A stretch of 64,000 bases of DNA from an uncultured Acetatifactor sp. Lineage in GTDB: Bacteria > Bacillota > Clostridia > Lachnospirales > Lachnospiraceae. The notes under the pieces are model-generated. The model made no database searches. It was not told the origin of the DNA and saw nothing but the letters and a program-made list of their open reading frames with translations. Each line of letters begins with the position of its first letter. Within the stretch, counting starts at the first letter, position 1. Location of the stretch: positions 29,575 to 93,574 of the forward strand of contig CATKYJ010000016.1 of NCBI GenBank assembly GCA_949840885.1, written 5' to 3'. Shown here piece after piece: positions 17,028 to 25,216 of this stretch. Both the position numbers and the translations under genes were made by a program.

Positions 17028-17256
17028 TTCCAGTTCACGCCGGGTAATGTGCCCACATTACCCCACAAAATCAATCCATAGCTCCCGGCGCTTGCATTCC
17101 CGGTGGCTGGCTTCCGGCGTTTCCCGGGGTTTTTCTGGCAGTCACATTCTTCCGGGTGGCGGTCACATCCGAATAGTGTTTTGCCCTCCGGGAAGTAGGC
17201 TTCTTTGGGCTTGGTATTTATGCTTAAAGAACATTTTTTCAAGAGGGGAATATGCA

Positions 17257-17541
17257 TTGACCCATGGGGACAGAATTTGGTACGCTGTTACTGCGGAAAT
17301 CGGAGAGGAGCTGCAGGTGGGATTTGTTAAGTCTGGGGACGAGAGTTTGAACCAGGTTTATTATTCCGTGCACAGCCTGCGCCAGGAGGGCGAAGCGTTG
17401 GAATGCGTTGCCTCTACTAAGTTCGCAGATCCTGTAGAGCCCGGAACTTATAGGCTGTTTCTCCGGGCGCCGGAGGGCGCTCTGGAAAATGTAAGAGGCA
17501 GTATTTCCATCGGATTTGAAGCGGAAGCAGAGGCATATTAG
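17257..17541 (+). pseudogene. Remnant or short protein of unknown function
   Basis: The last 94 codons of the track ORF at 16969 have protein-like composition (RIWYAVTAEIGEELQVGF ... TYRLFLRAPEGALENVRG), while the part overlapping the methyltransferase does not. The only possible start is TTG 17257, with AGAGGGG 8 bp upstream. It could be a short beta-rich protein or the 3' end of a gene whose front was lost; the 230 bp upstream have no coding signal I trust. Confidence 0.35.
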
Positions 17542-17650
17542 AGAAGATTTTCATTGAATGCGGCGATTGTGGCCGGGCAGGTATCTTGTTGAAAAGCTTA
17601 TTTGCAAGTGTCTGCGGCTTTCGGATTGCTGCCGTGAAAGGGCAAGGGAA

Positions 17651-18139
17651 ATGGGGCAGATTGAAATTTTATTTGGTGAAGTGGAAAAGGCGGTTTCCGT
17701 GATGCGCGCGGTTGCTGCGTGGGGGCGGGGGCGGGGATACCGAGTCTGGCCTGATGAATGGCTGACAGAGGAAGAGCTGATTACTCCCAATGCCCGGCCG
17801 GAGAATTTCTGTATCGGAATGATGGCCGGAGAGATTGTCTGTGCCTTTATTTTGCAATGGGCGGACTCGGACTACTGGCCTGATGCTCCCCAATATGAGG
17901 CTGCGTATCTGCATAAATTCTGCGTGCGCCGCAAGTTTGCCGGGATGGGCATGACAGGCCTTGTCACGGAAGCGCTCCGGGCAGAGTGCCGCAAACGCGG
18001 CATCCAATATATTCGCCTGGATACCGGATTAGATGAGGAGGCAGTCAAAAGCATTTATTTAAACGCTGGCTATAAAATCGTGGACGTCATAGATTGCCGG
18101 AACGGAAGAGCAATGGCATTGTATGAGTTGGAGGTGTAG
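17651..18139 (+). CDS. GNAT family N-acetyltransferase
   Basis: About 162 aa, start chosen at MGQIEILFGEVEKAV because the upstream leader in the track is not family-like, though the ribosome site (AAGGGAA) is weak. EEELITPNARPENFCIGMMAGEIVCAF, then YLHKFCVRRKFAGMGMTGLVTEAL is the acetyl-CoA pyrophosphate-binding motif A in variant form (R-x-x-G-M-G-x-x), and IRLDTGLDEEAVKSIYLNAGYK is motif B. Substrate unknown. It stands alone in the accessory zone. Confidence 0.82.
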   Translation: MGQIEILFGEVEKAVSVMRAVAAWGRGRGYRVWPDEWLTEEELITPNARPENFCIGMMAGEIVCAFILQWADSDYWPDAPQYEAAYLHKFCVRRKFAGMGMTGLVTEALRAECRKRGIQYIRLDTGLDEEAVKSIYLNAGYKIVDVIDCRNGRAMALYELEV

Positions 18140-18567
18140 CAGTGCCGGATCGACGGTTGTTCCGGTTTGAGGCCATTTCACGACAGTTCCTTTAATTGAG
18201 GCTCAGAATGAGGGGGTAAGACTTAATACCTTAGTGCTGAATAAGCTGGCGCTTTGACTTTTGACGCGAATTATATTGCGATGTCGCAAGGAAATGAACA
18301 GAAGAGAGATACCTGTAACCCCATAAAAAATATTTGGTGTCGATTTATCTTTTTGATTATAGTATTACCAATTCCCATGGTCTTATACAGGAATGTCTGA
18401 TTTTTTGTCCCCAAAATAAAGCATCTCGGCTGCTCTTTTCCGTGGGCTCTGCCCACACCTGGCCTCTGGAATAAGATTGAGTTTTCCGGAAATACTATAG
18501 ATGCCGACGGAATAAGGCTGGGGACAGTGGCATCTTTCCATAGTGCCCTGCCCCAGGCTTTCCTTTT
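18140..18567. other. 428-bp stretch without a recognisable gene
   Basis: No ORF with family features, no clear promoter and no strong hairpin was seen on either strand. It borders an IS256-type remnant on its right, so it may be decayed mobile-element DNA. Confidence 0.4.
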
Positions 18568-18676
18568 TTACAGATATTGTGTCAGCCGTTCCCCGTAGAG
18601 AACTGTGAGCTGGCCAATCACCTGGTCCCAGTTGCGGTACCGCTGTGTCCACTTGTTCGCCACATTCTGGTTATTT
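18568..18676 (-). mobile_element. IS256-family (mutator) transposase C-terminal remnant
   Basis: On the minus strand about 35 codons read NVANKWTQRYRNWDQVIGQL... to a stop at 18568. The pattern 'KWT-R-RNW--V--QL---Y--RL' is the conserved end of IS256-type transposases. An in-frame stop lies just upstream of the fragment, and no catalytic DDE region is present, so only the tail survives. Confidence 0.55.
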
Positions 18677-18815
18677 TATGTACCATGATTATAACTTAAA
18701 CATGTTTATTATATCATGAAAAGCCCCCGCATCAATGCGCGGTCTTAAAGGATTGAATGAATATTCTGCTTAGTTCTTTCAATGTATCATTCGCTATGAA
18801 GTTTTTTGCTCGGTT

Positions 18816-19046
18816 TCAGATGCCCAGTTCTTTCATGGCCTCTTCGGAAGATACAAACTCATGACAATCTGGGTTGTTCTGAATCTGTTCAAGCATGGCA
18901 AGATCAATCTCGTCAGGTTCTTCTTCCGGAATGGAATCCCATTCCCGTTTCCGGAAAGTGACCTGGATTATTTCCCAAAAGCGTGCAGCATCCTTTTCGT
19001 CCATTATGGTGACGGCTCCTATGATTCGTTCCTTTATATTAGACAT
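18816..19046 (-). CDS. Antitoxin partner of the RelE/ParE-type toxin
   Basis: 76 aa, start at MSNIKERIIGAVTIMDE with GGAGGTG 7 bp upstream; the track's longer start overlaps the toxin gene. The protein is acidic with predicted helices (EKDAARFWEIIQVTF) and the C-terminal SSEEAMKELGI, as in small antitoxins that wrap RelE. No clear HTH or ribbon-helix-helix motif is visible. It follows the toxin gene by 13 bp, so the order is toxin first, and the two should be co-translated. Confidence 0.7.
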   Translation of the reverse strand: MSNIKERIIGAVTIMDEKDAARFWEIIQVTFRKREWDSIPEEEPDEIDLAMLEQIQNNPDCHEFVSSEEAMKELGI

Positions 19047-19059
19047 ATAAGCACCTCCA

Positions 19060-19290
19060 TTATTTATAAACCTGTCCACGGTTATTTATTTGCTCTATCA
19101 TTAGTATGATTCCATCATTACTGAAAATTACCCTAAAGTTTCCCACACGAAGACGGTATCCAGAACGGCCCTGTAGCTTTACGACATCACCAGCTGGAAG
19201 ATTATTGATCGCGTTAGTAATCCTAAGCTTAGTAGGTTGATCCTGTTTTTTCAGAAACTTAAGTGCTTCTTTGGAATACTGAATCTTCAA
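19060..19290 (-). CDS. RelE/ParE-family toxin
   Basis: 76 aa from TTG 19290, with AAAGGGGG upstream. MKIQYSKEALKFLKKQ, LRITNAINNLPAGDVVKLQGRSGYRLRVGNFRVIF and the terminal IEQINNRGQVYK follow the RelE fold: the 'G-x-Y-R-L-R-V-G-x-F-R-V-I-F' strand pair holds the conserved arginines, and the last Tyr fits an mRNA-interferase active site. Such toxins cut mRNA on the ribosome and are neutralised by the adjacent antitoxin. Confidence 0.88.
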   Translation of the reverse strand: MKIQYSKEALKFLKKQDQPTKLRITNAINNLPAGDVVKLQGRSGYRLRVGNFRVIFSNDGIILMIEQINNRGQVYK

Positions 19291-19329
19291 TGATATGTTC
19301 CCCCTTTCCCTGAATTTTATTGAATCGCC

Positions 19330-19440
19330 GCAACGGTCTAATTCACCCCGCCATACAGCCGCCTATGCTCTGCCGCCCGGAAGAAGCAGTCAGGGTCGTT
19401 AAAGGCCTGCTGCAATGTCGCAACAAGTGTGATACACTTT
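19330..19440 (-). pseudogene. C-terminal remnant of an unidentified protein
   Basis: A minus-strand frame reads ITLVATLQQAFNDPDCFF... and ends in YGGVN-stop at 19330. It is open upstream without a plausible start and has protein-like composition. I cannot name the family. An inverted repeat AAGTGT-GAT-ACACTT (19425-19439) lies at its upstream end. Confidence 0.3.
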
Positions 19441-19483
19441 TTGTGTTACCGCCCCTATACCGGTACGGAAAGGGGGTGTTCTG

Positions 19484-19569
19484 ATGGATATACTATTATC
19501 CTTTTTTTCTCCGTATTGGCCAGTGTAGTCGCCTACTACCTGTGCAAGTGGCTTGACGGGGACGAATAG
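19484..19569 (+). pseudogene. Small membrane (toxin-like) peptide with a homopolymer frameshift
   Basis: ATG 19484 follows AAAGGGGGTG. The first codons give MDILLSFF; after a run of seven T the sensible frame continues +1 as SVLASVVAYYLCKWLDGDE-stop. Together they would form a roughly 28-residue single-helix peptide with a charged tail, a pattern common in clostridial small membrane proteins that resemble type I toxins. With seven T the frame breaks; eight T would restore it. Either a true mutation, slippage-dependent expression, or a sequencing error. Confidence 0.45.
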
Positions 19570-19603
19570 ACGGTAGCCAGGCCCGAAGGCCTGTATCGCC
19601 TCT

Positions 19604-19738
19604 ACTGATCAGAAAGACGTCACCACTTATGAGAGCTACCCTTTTTCGACCTACACGAAAGGTCTGAAAGATTTGTTACAATGGCTTCTCACCAGGAATG
19701 GCAGGGATATCTGCATGGAATCCACTGGTAAATACTGG
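19604..19738 (+). mobile_element. IS110-family transposase remnant
   Basis: The plus strand reads TKGLKDLLQWLLTRNGRDIC followed by MESTGKYW, the signature of the N-terminal DEDD domain of IS110 transposases. Homology stops right after this motif and no C-terminal domain follows, so it is a short fragment. It lies beside the tRNA-Val gene. Confidence 0.65.
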
Positions 19739-19797
19739 ACAATAAATGCTATTTACAGCACCAATTTCATATTGTATAGCCCGATATTTCTAGGATG

Positions 19798-19851
19798 CAA
19801 AAAAGCCGTGAACCGTTGATTTTGCTGAAAAATCCCGGATTTGCGGCTTTC
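19798..19851 (-). terminator. Terminator downstream of tRNA-Val
   Basis: On the minus strand AAAGCCG ... CGGCTTTTTT can pair and ends in a T run just after the tRNA, with AT-rich material in the loop. Confidence 0.55.
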
Positions 19852-19859
19852 ATCAAAAA

Positions 19860-19933
19860 TGGAAGCAAAGGGGCTCGAACCCTTGGCCTCCCGCTAGTCA
19901 GGCGAGCGCTCATCCCAGCTGAGCTATGCTTCC
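19860..19933 (-). tRNA. tRNA-Val (anticodon GAC)
   Basis: The minus-strand sequence folds as a cloverleaf: acceptor GGAAGCA/TGCTTCC, D-stem GCTC/GAGC, anticodon stem CTCGC/GCGGG with loop CTGACTA (anticodon GAC), T-arm AAGGG-TTCGAGC-CCCTT. The discriminator base is A, and CCA is not encoded. Confidence 0.93.
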
Positions 19934-20019
19934 ATGTCCATTACTATAACACAAATAAAGGAAAATGGGAAGAGGGAATTTGAATTAAATTTTTGCCTTA
20001 AATTTTGCGCTTATATTTT

Positions 20020-20055
20020 ACCGCTGGCAGGCTGGACTCTGTGCCTGCCAGCGGT
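20020..20055. terminator. Strong hairpin, probable terminator of the 20085 gene
   Basis: ACCGCTGGCAGGC and GCCTGCCAGCGGT form a perfect 13-bp stem with a 10-nt loop, 30 bp beyond the stop of the minus-strand gene at 20085. There is no good T run on either side, so it may be a processing or stabilising hairpin. Confidence 0.5.
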
Positions 20056-20084
20056 ATTTCTATGTCTGGAATAAAAAAGGAAAA

Positions 20085-20975
20085 CTACCCCAGAATATCC
20101 AGCTCCTTGTAACCCTCCAGCCTCTGTCCGATAGCCTCCCAGTCCGCCCCAGAGCAGACGAACTTGCAGTCGTCCCAGATGCGCTTCAGCTCCGCCTGTA
20201 TCTGCGGGATGTCCTCCGGGTTCTGGCCGGTGGTACGGACATAGTAATCGGGCAGCAGGGAGCAGCCGTTCATGAAGCACTCCGTCCGGTCAGGCTCCTT
20301 GCCGTTGCTCAGGGCGGCCAACAGGCGCAGATGGCTGTCTATGTATCCGTTGATCTGCAGATGCACGCCGAACATGCCGTTTAAGTCAAAGACCTGGAAA
20401 GGCGCCCCGCCTGGAACAGCAATCTCTCCGCCCGCATAAAAGGCTTCGGAGTCTCCGAATTCATAGAGGGCGTTGCAGATGTCCATCAGTTTGTTGTACT
20501 CTTCCTGCGTAATGGGCTTCCGGAAAGACTGGAACATGAGATCCACCGCATAGCCCAACTCTCCCAGCACCTCACAGCCGGGAAGTTTTCCCAGCCTGTC
20601 CCCCAGCTTTACCAGCCGGGCGATAGCCAGCAGATCCATGAGTCTCACCTGGATGTCTTCCATCTCTTCCGCTTTCTCCGTAATCTCATCGGAAATATCA
20701 TTGTACACCAGCGTGCCGTCCTCCAATGTACCAATGCGGTCAGAGCAGTCGTCCACCAGCTTTTCCCCCACCTTTTTATAGACTTTGTCACTGGCGCTGA
20801 AGATGGTGTCCGCCCGGTGCAGCCAGAGCACGGCCCGGTACAGATCTTTTTCGTCCATGGCGGCAGTGCCCATATCATAGTAAGCTCTGGCCAGCCCGGC
20901 CCAGTCCCGCTTCTCCTGACAGCTTTTCACTAGCTCCTCAGGATTCTTTACCTTTGATTTTGAAAATCCAAACAT
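20085..20975 (-). CDS. Conserved hypothetical cytoplasmic protein, 296 aa
   Basis: Start ATG 20975 (MFGFSKSKVKNPEELVKSC) follows AAAGGAGTGGG, and the track's longer start is not needed. The protein is soluble and helical in its first half (RAYYDMGTAAMDEKDLYRAVLWLHRADTIF looks TPR-like in shorter pieces). The second half has a conserved-looking core (EAFYAGGEIAVPG, DDCKFVCSGADWEAIGQRLEGY). I do not recognise the family. Its promoter is the minus-strand TTGCCT-17 bp-TAAAAT contained in the 35-bp repeat at 21014. Confidence 0.7.
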   Translation of the reverse strand: MFGFSKSKVKNPEELVKSCQEKRDWAGLARAYYDMGTAAMDEKDLYRAVLWLHRADTIFSASDKVYKKVGEKLVDDCSDRIGTLEDGTLVYNDISDEITEKAEEMEDIQVRLMDLLAIARLVKLGDRLGKLPGCEVLGELGYAVDLMFQSFRKPITQEEYNKLMDICNALYEFGDSEAFYAGGEIAVPGGAPFQVFDLNGMFGVHLQINGYIDSHLRLLAALSNGKEPDRTECFMNGCSLLPDYYVRTTGQNPEDIPQIQAELKRIWDDCKFVCSGADWEAIGQRLEGYKELDILG

Positions 20976-21013
20976 CGCAATCCCACTCCTTTGGTGTTCT
21001 ATTTTATTCTTAT

Positions 21014-21048
21014 ATTTTACTACAGAGGGGAAAGTAAGGCAAGAATTT
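21014..21048 (-). promoter_or_regulatory. Promoter-bearing 35-bp repeat, copy 1
   Basis: Read on the minus strand it contains TTGCCT, a 17-bp spacer and TAAAAT, an acceptable promoter for the gene starting at 20975. The identical 35 bases recur at 21978. Confidence 0.65.
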
Positions 21049-21071
21049 TGCACGGAACCCCTATGTCTGAA

Positions 21072-21806
21072 TTATCGGTTTGTTTGAAAAAGCTCTACAC
21101 TGTATTTGGCAGGATTATCTTTGTCGATATAAACATTCGCATATAAATCTTCTTTTCGCTTAAAAGGCGACAAAACATAATAGTTGCTTACTGCTTTGTA
21201 TTCCTTACCCTCATAAATAAATCGACAGACAATTCTGCAGGTGATGTAGTTTGCCAGTCTAATCGCGACTGCCGGAATCAGATCCTCTATTTCGGAGTCC
21301 ATACAAGCACCTGAATGTTTCAGGGCTTTCAATTTATTTTTGTCATATACCAGTTTGCCCATGGAAGCCAAAAACAATATCAGCCATACAGAAACATTGA
21401 TTAACATGGGTTTCAATATAGCTGGACTAAAAAAATTTCCGACAAGACCAACAGCTAATTCAGTCAATGCTACAAACAAACATACATTAGCACATATGGA
21501 GAATACATACTTTACAGGCTTAAGATTGGCAATTTGCTTTTCCTTAAAAAGTTTGGAAATATTTTCCTCCGCTTTTCCTCTGTACTCCTCCGCCAGTATA
21601 TGCTCCCCTGAAAAAAGTTCGTTCAAACTAATACCCAGAACATCACACAAAGGCTGTAAAAGCGACACGTCCGGCATGCCTCTTCCGTTTTCCCATTTGG
21701 AAACTGCCTGATTGGTTATCTCTAAGGTTTCGGCAAGCTGCATTTGTGTCAGATTTTTTTCTTTTCTGCACTGTGCAATAAATGCACCTATTCTTTTCTG
21801 ATCCAT
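21072..21806 (-). CDS. XRE-family transcriptional regulator with membrane segments
   Basis: About 244 aa, start MDQKRIGAFIAQCRKEKN with AAAGGAGA upstream. An N-terminal helix-turn-helix (LTQMQLAETLEITNQAVSKWENGRGMPDVSLLQPL, seen in pieces) is typical of XRE regulators in clostridia. From about residue 100 two hydrophobic segments (YVFSICANVCLFVALTELAV and VSVWLILFLASMGKLV) indicate membrane attachment, followed by a roughly 100-residue domain of unknown role. Such proteins may sense envelope state. Its gene and the gene at 20085 start from copies of the same 35-bp promoter segment. Confidence 0.85.
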   Translation of the reverse strand: MDQKRIGAFIAQCRKEKNLTQMQLAETLEITNQAVSKWENGRGMPDVSLLQPLCDVLGISLNELFSGEHILAEEYRGKAEENISKLFKEKQIANLKPVKYVFSICANVCLFVALTELAVGLVGNFFSPAILKPMLINVSVWLILFLASMGKLVYDKNKLKALKHSGACMDSEIEDLIPAVAIRLANYITCRIVCRFIYEGKEYKAVSNYYVLSPFKRKEDLYANVYIDKDNPAKYSVELFQTNR

Positions 21807-21977
21807 ACAATAAATCTCCTTTGCTATATTTGTTTGACCGCAGTATATCAAAAAGAGAATCTATTTAGAACATACGAAGCGTTGATTCAGTACTAAACGC
21901 TTCGTTGAGCGCCGCAGATCTTCCTTTTGCATATATCGTTGTACAACAATGTGCTGTCCTCAAATATGCTTTGTTTT

Positions 21978-22012
21978 ATTTTACTACAGAGGGGAAAGTA
22001 AGGCAAGAATTT
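21978..22012 (-). promoter_or_regulatory. Promoter-bearing 35-bp repeat, copy 2
   Basis: Identical to 21014-21048. On the minus strand TTGCCT-17 bp-TAAAAT points toward the XRE gene at 21806, about 170 bp away. The remaining 21807-22215 holds no gene that I can support. Confidence 0.6.
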
Positions 22013-22215
22013 GGTGAGACGGGAGGTTTGCGCCCGGGAGCTGCTGCCCATACGGGTCAGTGGATATAAGTCTTTCAAAACAGAATCTGTCAGGTATAGG
22101 TCAGGTATATCTGATAAAAACAGAGAAGTTATCTTGAAAATCAGATATGCTTGTGCTATCATGTGGACAGTCTCGGCAAGGGTGCTGTCTTTATGATTAA
22201 AAGGGAGACTTATAT

Positions 22216-22377
22216 AAGCCGTATCCGTCCAGTGTTTACCCGGATACGGATGTAAGGAAGTGCTTTGCCGACAATTATCCGAAGTATGTGGTCACGCTGG
22301 ACGAATTCGACATGAGCCGGGACGGGATAAAGCACTGCAACATTTGTGACTTTTTACTGGCCGAAGAATGGAACTGA
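22216..22377 (+). pseudogene. C-terminal remnant of an AAA ATPase (DUF4143-like)
   Basis: The frame reads NYPKYVVTLDEFDMSRDGIK then HCNICDFLLAEEWN-stop. This is the usual ending of clostridial ATP-binding proteins with a DUF4143 nuclease-like tail ('KYVITLDEFD--- GIKH-NI-DFLL'). The Walker region is absent and there is no start codon at a sensible place. Confidence 0.55.
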
Positions 22378-22413
22378 ATGGTGCCGGGGGAGAGAAAGGG
22401 ACAGGGTGCGGAA

Positions 22414-22857
22414 ATGATTCATTTTGAGAAGATAACGGAAGAGAATTTCAAGGCGATTGTAGATATGAAGCGTCCTGACGGCGAGAAATTTGTGGCATCT
22501 AATGCCTATTCCCTGGCCCAGGCCTGGCTGTATCGGGAGAACGGGGATGTGTACCCCTTTGCCATCTATCACGAAGATGAGCCTGTAGGCTTTGCGATGC
22601 TGGACGAGGATTTGGAGGAGAGGTGCCTGGTCATATGGCGCATCATGTTCCCTGTGGAGCATCAGAACAAGGGCTACGGCACTCAGGCCATCAAGGAAAT
22701 TATCCGACTGGCAGTGGAGTCTGGAAAGTACGATTTCCTGATACTGGACTATGCGCCGGGGAATGAGATTGCAAAGCATGTGTATGAGAAGCTGGGATTT
22801 CGCCCTACCGGGGAAGTGGTGAACAACGGTGAGATTGAGATGAGGTTGGAACTGTGA
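22414..22857 (+). CDS. GNAT family N-acetyltransferase
   Basis: About 147 aa from MIHFEKITEENFKAIVDMK; the track start at 22378 abuts the preceding stop and has no ribosome site. YPFAIYHEDEPVGFAMLDED, then IWRIMFPVEHQNKGYGTQAIKEI supplies the 'Q-x-x-G-Y-G' acetyl-CoA-binding motif, and APGNEIAKHVYEKLGFRPTGE the downstream motif. It resembles spermidine/polyamine acetyltransferases of the SpeG-PaiA type, but the substrate is not certain. Its stop overlaps the GTG start of the LytTR gene by 4 bp, so the two are translationally coupled. Confidence 0.85.
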   Translation: MIHFEKITEENFKAIVDMKRPDGEKFVASNAYSLAQAWLYRENGDVYPFAIYHEDEPVGFAMLDEDLEERCLVIWRIMFPVEHQNKGYGTQAIKEIIRLAVESGKYDFLILDYAPGNEIAKHVYEKLGFRPTGEVVNNGEIEMRLEL

Positions 22858-23654
22858 GGGCGCTACAGATTACCATATGTGACGATGAGGCGGCCCAGCG
22901 CTCTTTACTGGAGACTTATGTAAGAGAATGGGGAATGCTGCGGCAGCTGGAGACGGATATCGCGCTTTCGGGCAGCGCGGAGCAGTTCCTGTTTTGCTGG
23001 GAGGAGAGGCCCGGGGACATGGTGCTCTTAGACATCGATATGCCGGGGGCTGACGGCCTTTCTCTGGCGAAGAGGCTTCGGAGTCAGGGGGATGAGACAC
23101 AGATCATTTTCGTCACCGGGCTGGCGGAATATGCCCTGGAGGGCTATGATGTGGACGCGGTGTCCTACCTGATCAAGCCGGTGAAAAAGGACAGACTTTT
23201 TGCCTGCCTGGACAGGGCGGCCAAAAGATGCGGCCAGGAAGCGCCCGCGCTGCTTTTGGACACGCCCGGCGGCATGGCCAGGGTGAGAATCAGGGATATC
23301 TGTTATCTGGAGAGCGATGCCCATGACACCTGGGTGCACTGCAACCGGGAAAAGGAGCCCGTCCGCTGTCGTGTGGGAATCCGCCAGCTGGAGGAGCGCC
23401 TGGGGCAGCAGGGCGGCAGCTTTTTCAAGATTCACCGCTCCTACCTGGTAAACCTCTCCTATGTGAACCGGATTGAGAAGAGAGAGGCCGTGATGGACAC
23501 CGGGGAGGCGCTGCCTGTGGCCAGAAACCGATGGGAGGCGCTGAACCGGGCTTATCTGGAGTATTACCGCGGCAGATGGGAGAGAGAAGAGGGGGCTGAC
23601 GGGCATGGAGTCCGGACACAGAGGGCAGCCAGCGGATCGGGAGACCGGACTTAG
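22854..23654 (+). CDS. LytTR-family response regulator
   Basis: 266 aa from GTG 22854, overlapping the previous stop. Receiver domain: ITICDDEAAQ (acidic pocket), DMVLLDIDMPGADGL with the phospho-acceptor Asp near residue 59, and SYLIKPVKKDRL with the conserved Lys. The LytTR DNA-binding domain starts near residue 140 (ARVRIRDICYLESDAHDTWVHC ... FFKIHRSYLVNLSYVNRI). The last ~25 residues are low-complexity and longer than usual. It works with the GHKL kinase encoded next; the adjacent ABC exporters are the likely targets or signal handlers, as in peptide-signalling loci. Confidence 0.92.
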   Translation: MRALQITICDDEAAQRSLLETYVREWGMLRQLETDIALSGSAEQFLFCWEERPGDMVLLDIDMPGADGLSLAKRLRSQGDETQIIFVTGLAEYALEGYDVDAVSYLIKPVKKDRLFACLDRAAKRCGQEAPALLLDTPGGMARVRIRDICYLESDAHDTWVHCNREKEPVRCRVGIRQLEERLGQQGGSFFKIHRSYLVNLSYVNRIEKREAVMDTGEALPVARNRWEALNRAYLEYYRGRWEREEGADGHGVRTQRAASGSGDRT

Positions 23655-23770
23655 AGGGCGGCTGATGCTTCCGAAAGATTGGGCTTAGAGGGGCTGTTGA
23701 TGCGGCAGAGGCGGGCAAAAAAGAAAGCGCCACGGATAAAAATACAGGTGGAAAAGGAGCAAGGAGGCAA

Positions 23771-25126
23771 GTGGAGACGGCAGGTTTCTGGGAGATCTCC
23801 CGGGGAATTCTGGAGATTATGCGGCTGATTCTATACTGGTACTATGTGGGACAAGTGGGAACCATAGAGAAAGGGGCAGGGAGGCGGATATTGGGCTTTT
23901 GTCTGGCAGCGGTCTGCCTGGCGCTTTCTGTGTGGATTCCGCTTTCGCTGTCGTGGCTTCTGGCGGCAGGAATCCTCTTATTGTACGATCTGTTCTTTGA
24001 TGAGGAGCCCTTTGGGCGGCAGTGGCGGCGGGTATTGCTGCCGGGACTTTTGCTGGCTGCTTGTGCTCTGCTGCCCTGGTTCTTTCAACTTTGGAATGTA
24101 GGTACATCCGGAGGCGGACCTTTGGATGCCTTGGCTGTCAAGAGCGGAGGGGCCGCGGCAGACGAAAGGATTCTGGCTGCCGGAGAGCCTTTGATAACCA
24201 CAGAGCCCCTGGCAGCCGCGGCCTTTCTGTGCCATGGGCCGATTCTCTTTGTCTTCTTCCTCCTGTTTTCCGGTAAGCGTCAGAGCCTGCAGCTTTGGAA
24301 TGGGATTATGACAATGGTGTCATTTTCTGCCGTCACGGCATTTCAGTGGCTGCTGTGCGGTACGGGCCGGTTCGGCGGGGAGGGGAGGCTGCTGGAAATC
24401 CTGCTGTGGGGCAGCGCAGCGCTGGAGACGCTGCTGTTTTTCACGGTGGAGAGCGCGCTGTATTTCTATAAAAAGGGCTTCGAGGCCCGCACGGAGCAGT
24501 TCCGCAGCGAACTGATGGAGCACAGTTACGGGGAGATCCGGGATATCTACATGGACATGCGGGGCTGGCGGCATGACTACCACAACCACATGCAGGTGAT
24601 GAAAGCCAAGCTGTCCATGGGGGACATGGAGGGGATCGGGGCCTATCTGGACCAGCTGGAGAGGGAGCTGGATCGGGTGGACACTCTGGTGAGGTCCGGG
24701 AATCTGATGACGGATGCCATTTTAAACAGCAAGCTGACACTGGCCAGGCGCAGCGGCATTCAGGTAATCTGCAAGGCCAGGCTGCCGGAGCGGCTGCCGG
24801 TGGAGGATGTGGACCTGTGCGTGATCTTGGGCAATCTCCTGGACAATGCCATCGAGGCCTGCCGGAAACTGGAGGAGGACAGTCGGTCACTGCGTCTCTA
24901 CATGGCGGTGAACAAGGGGCAGTTCTATCTGTCCCTGCAGAATTCCGCCCCGGAGGAGCCGGATTTCGACGCCAGACATTACATCACCAGCAAGCGGGGC
25001 AACCACGGTCTGGGGATGAAGCGGGTGAAAGCCGCGGTGGACAAATACCGGGGCTATCTGAACCTGGCCAACGAGCCGGGGATCTTCGCTGCGGAGGTGA
25101 CCATGCCGCTTGCGGACTTTTCGTGA
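23771..25126 (+). CDS. Sensor histidine kinase, GHKL type (AgrC/VirS-like)
   Basis: 451 aa from GTG 23771; AAGGAGG is only 3 bp away, so a start slightly downstream is possible. The first ~230 residues hold about six hydrophobic segments. The phospho-acceptor box is WRHDYHNHMQ (about residue 268), the ATPase N-box is LGNLLDNAIEACRKL (about 353), and the G-box is NHGLGMKRVKAAVDKYRG (about 410). This layout is that of kinases paired with LytTR regulators that sense peptides or membrane stress. It is followed by a strong terminator, then the ABC exporter pair. Confidence 0.92.
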   Translation: METAGFWEISRGILEIMRLILYWYYVGQVGTIEKGAGRRILGFCLAAVCLALSVWIPLSLSWLLAAGILLLYDLFFDEEPFGRQWRRVLLPGLLLAACALLPWFFQLWNVGTSGGGPLDALAVKSGGAAADERILAAGEPLITTEPLAAAAFLCHGPILFVFFLLFSGKRQSLQLWNGIMTMVSFSAVTAFQWLLCGTGRFGGEGRLLEILLWGSAALETLLFFTVESALYFYKKGFEARTEQFRSELMEHSYGEIRDIYMDMRGWRHDYHNHMQVMKAKLSMGDMEGIGAYLDQLERELDRVDTLVRSGNLMTDAILNSKLTLARRSGIQVICKARLPERLPVEDVDLCVILGNLLDNAIEACRKLEEDSRSLRLYMAVNKGQFYLSLQNSAPEEPDFDARHYITSKRGNHGLGMKRVKAAVDKYRGYLNLANEPGIFAAEVTMPLADFS

Positions 25127-25146
25127 AAAAAACAGGACATTTCGTG

Positions 25147-25179
25147 CAGGAATCCCCGCAGACGGGGATTCCTGTTTTA
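25147..25179 (+). terminator. Strong Rho-independent terminator after the kinase gene
   Basis: CAGGAATCCCCG and CGGGGATTCCTG form a perfect 12-bp stem with loop CAGA, followed by TTTTAT. A TATAAT (25178-25183) overlaps its end and could serve the exporter genes, but no -35 is visible. Confidence 0.85.
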
Positions 25180-25216
25180 TAATGAAAAAAACAGAAGTCA
25201 GGAGGTATCAAAGCGG

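Noticed and set aside
16988-17257. 89-aa minus-strand ORF
   Set aside because: Overlaps the end of the methyltransferase gene and a hairpin; charged, low-complexity sequence without a family.
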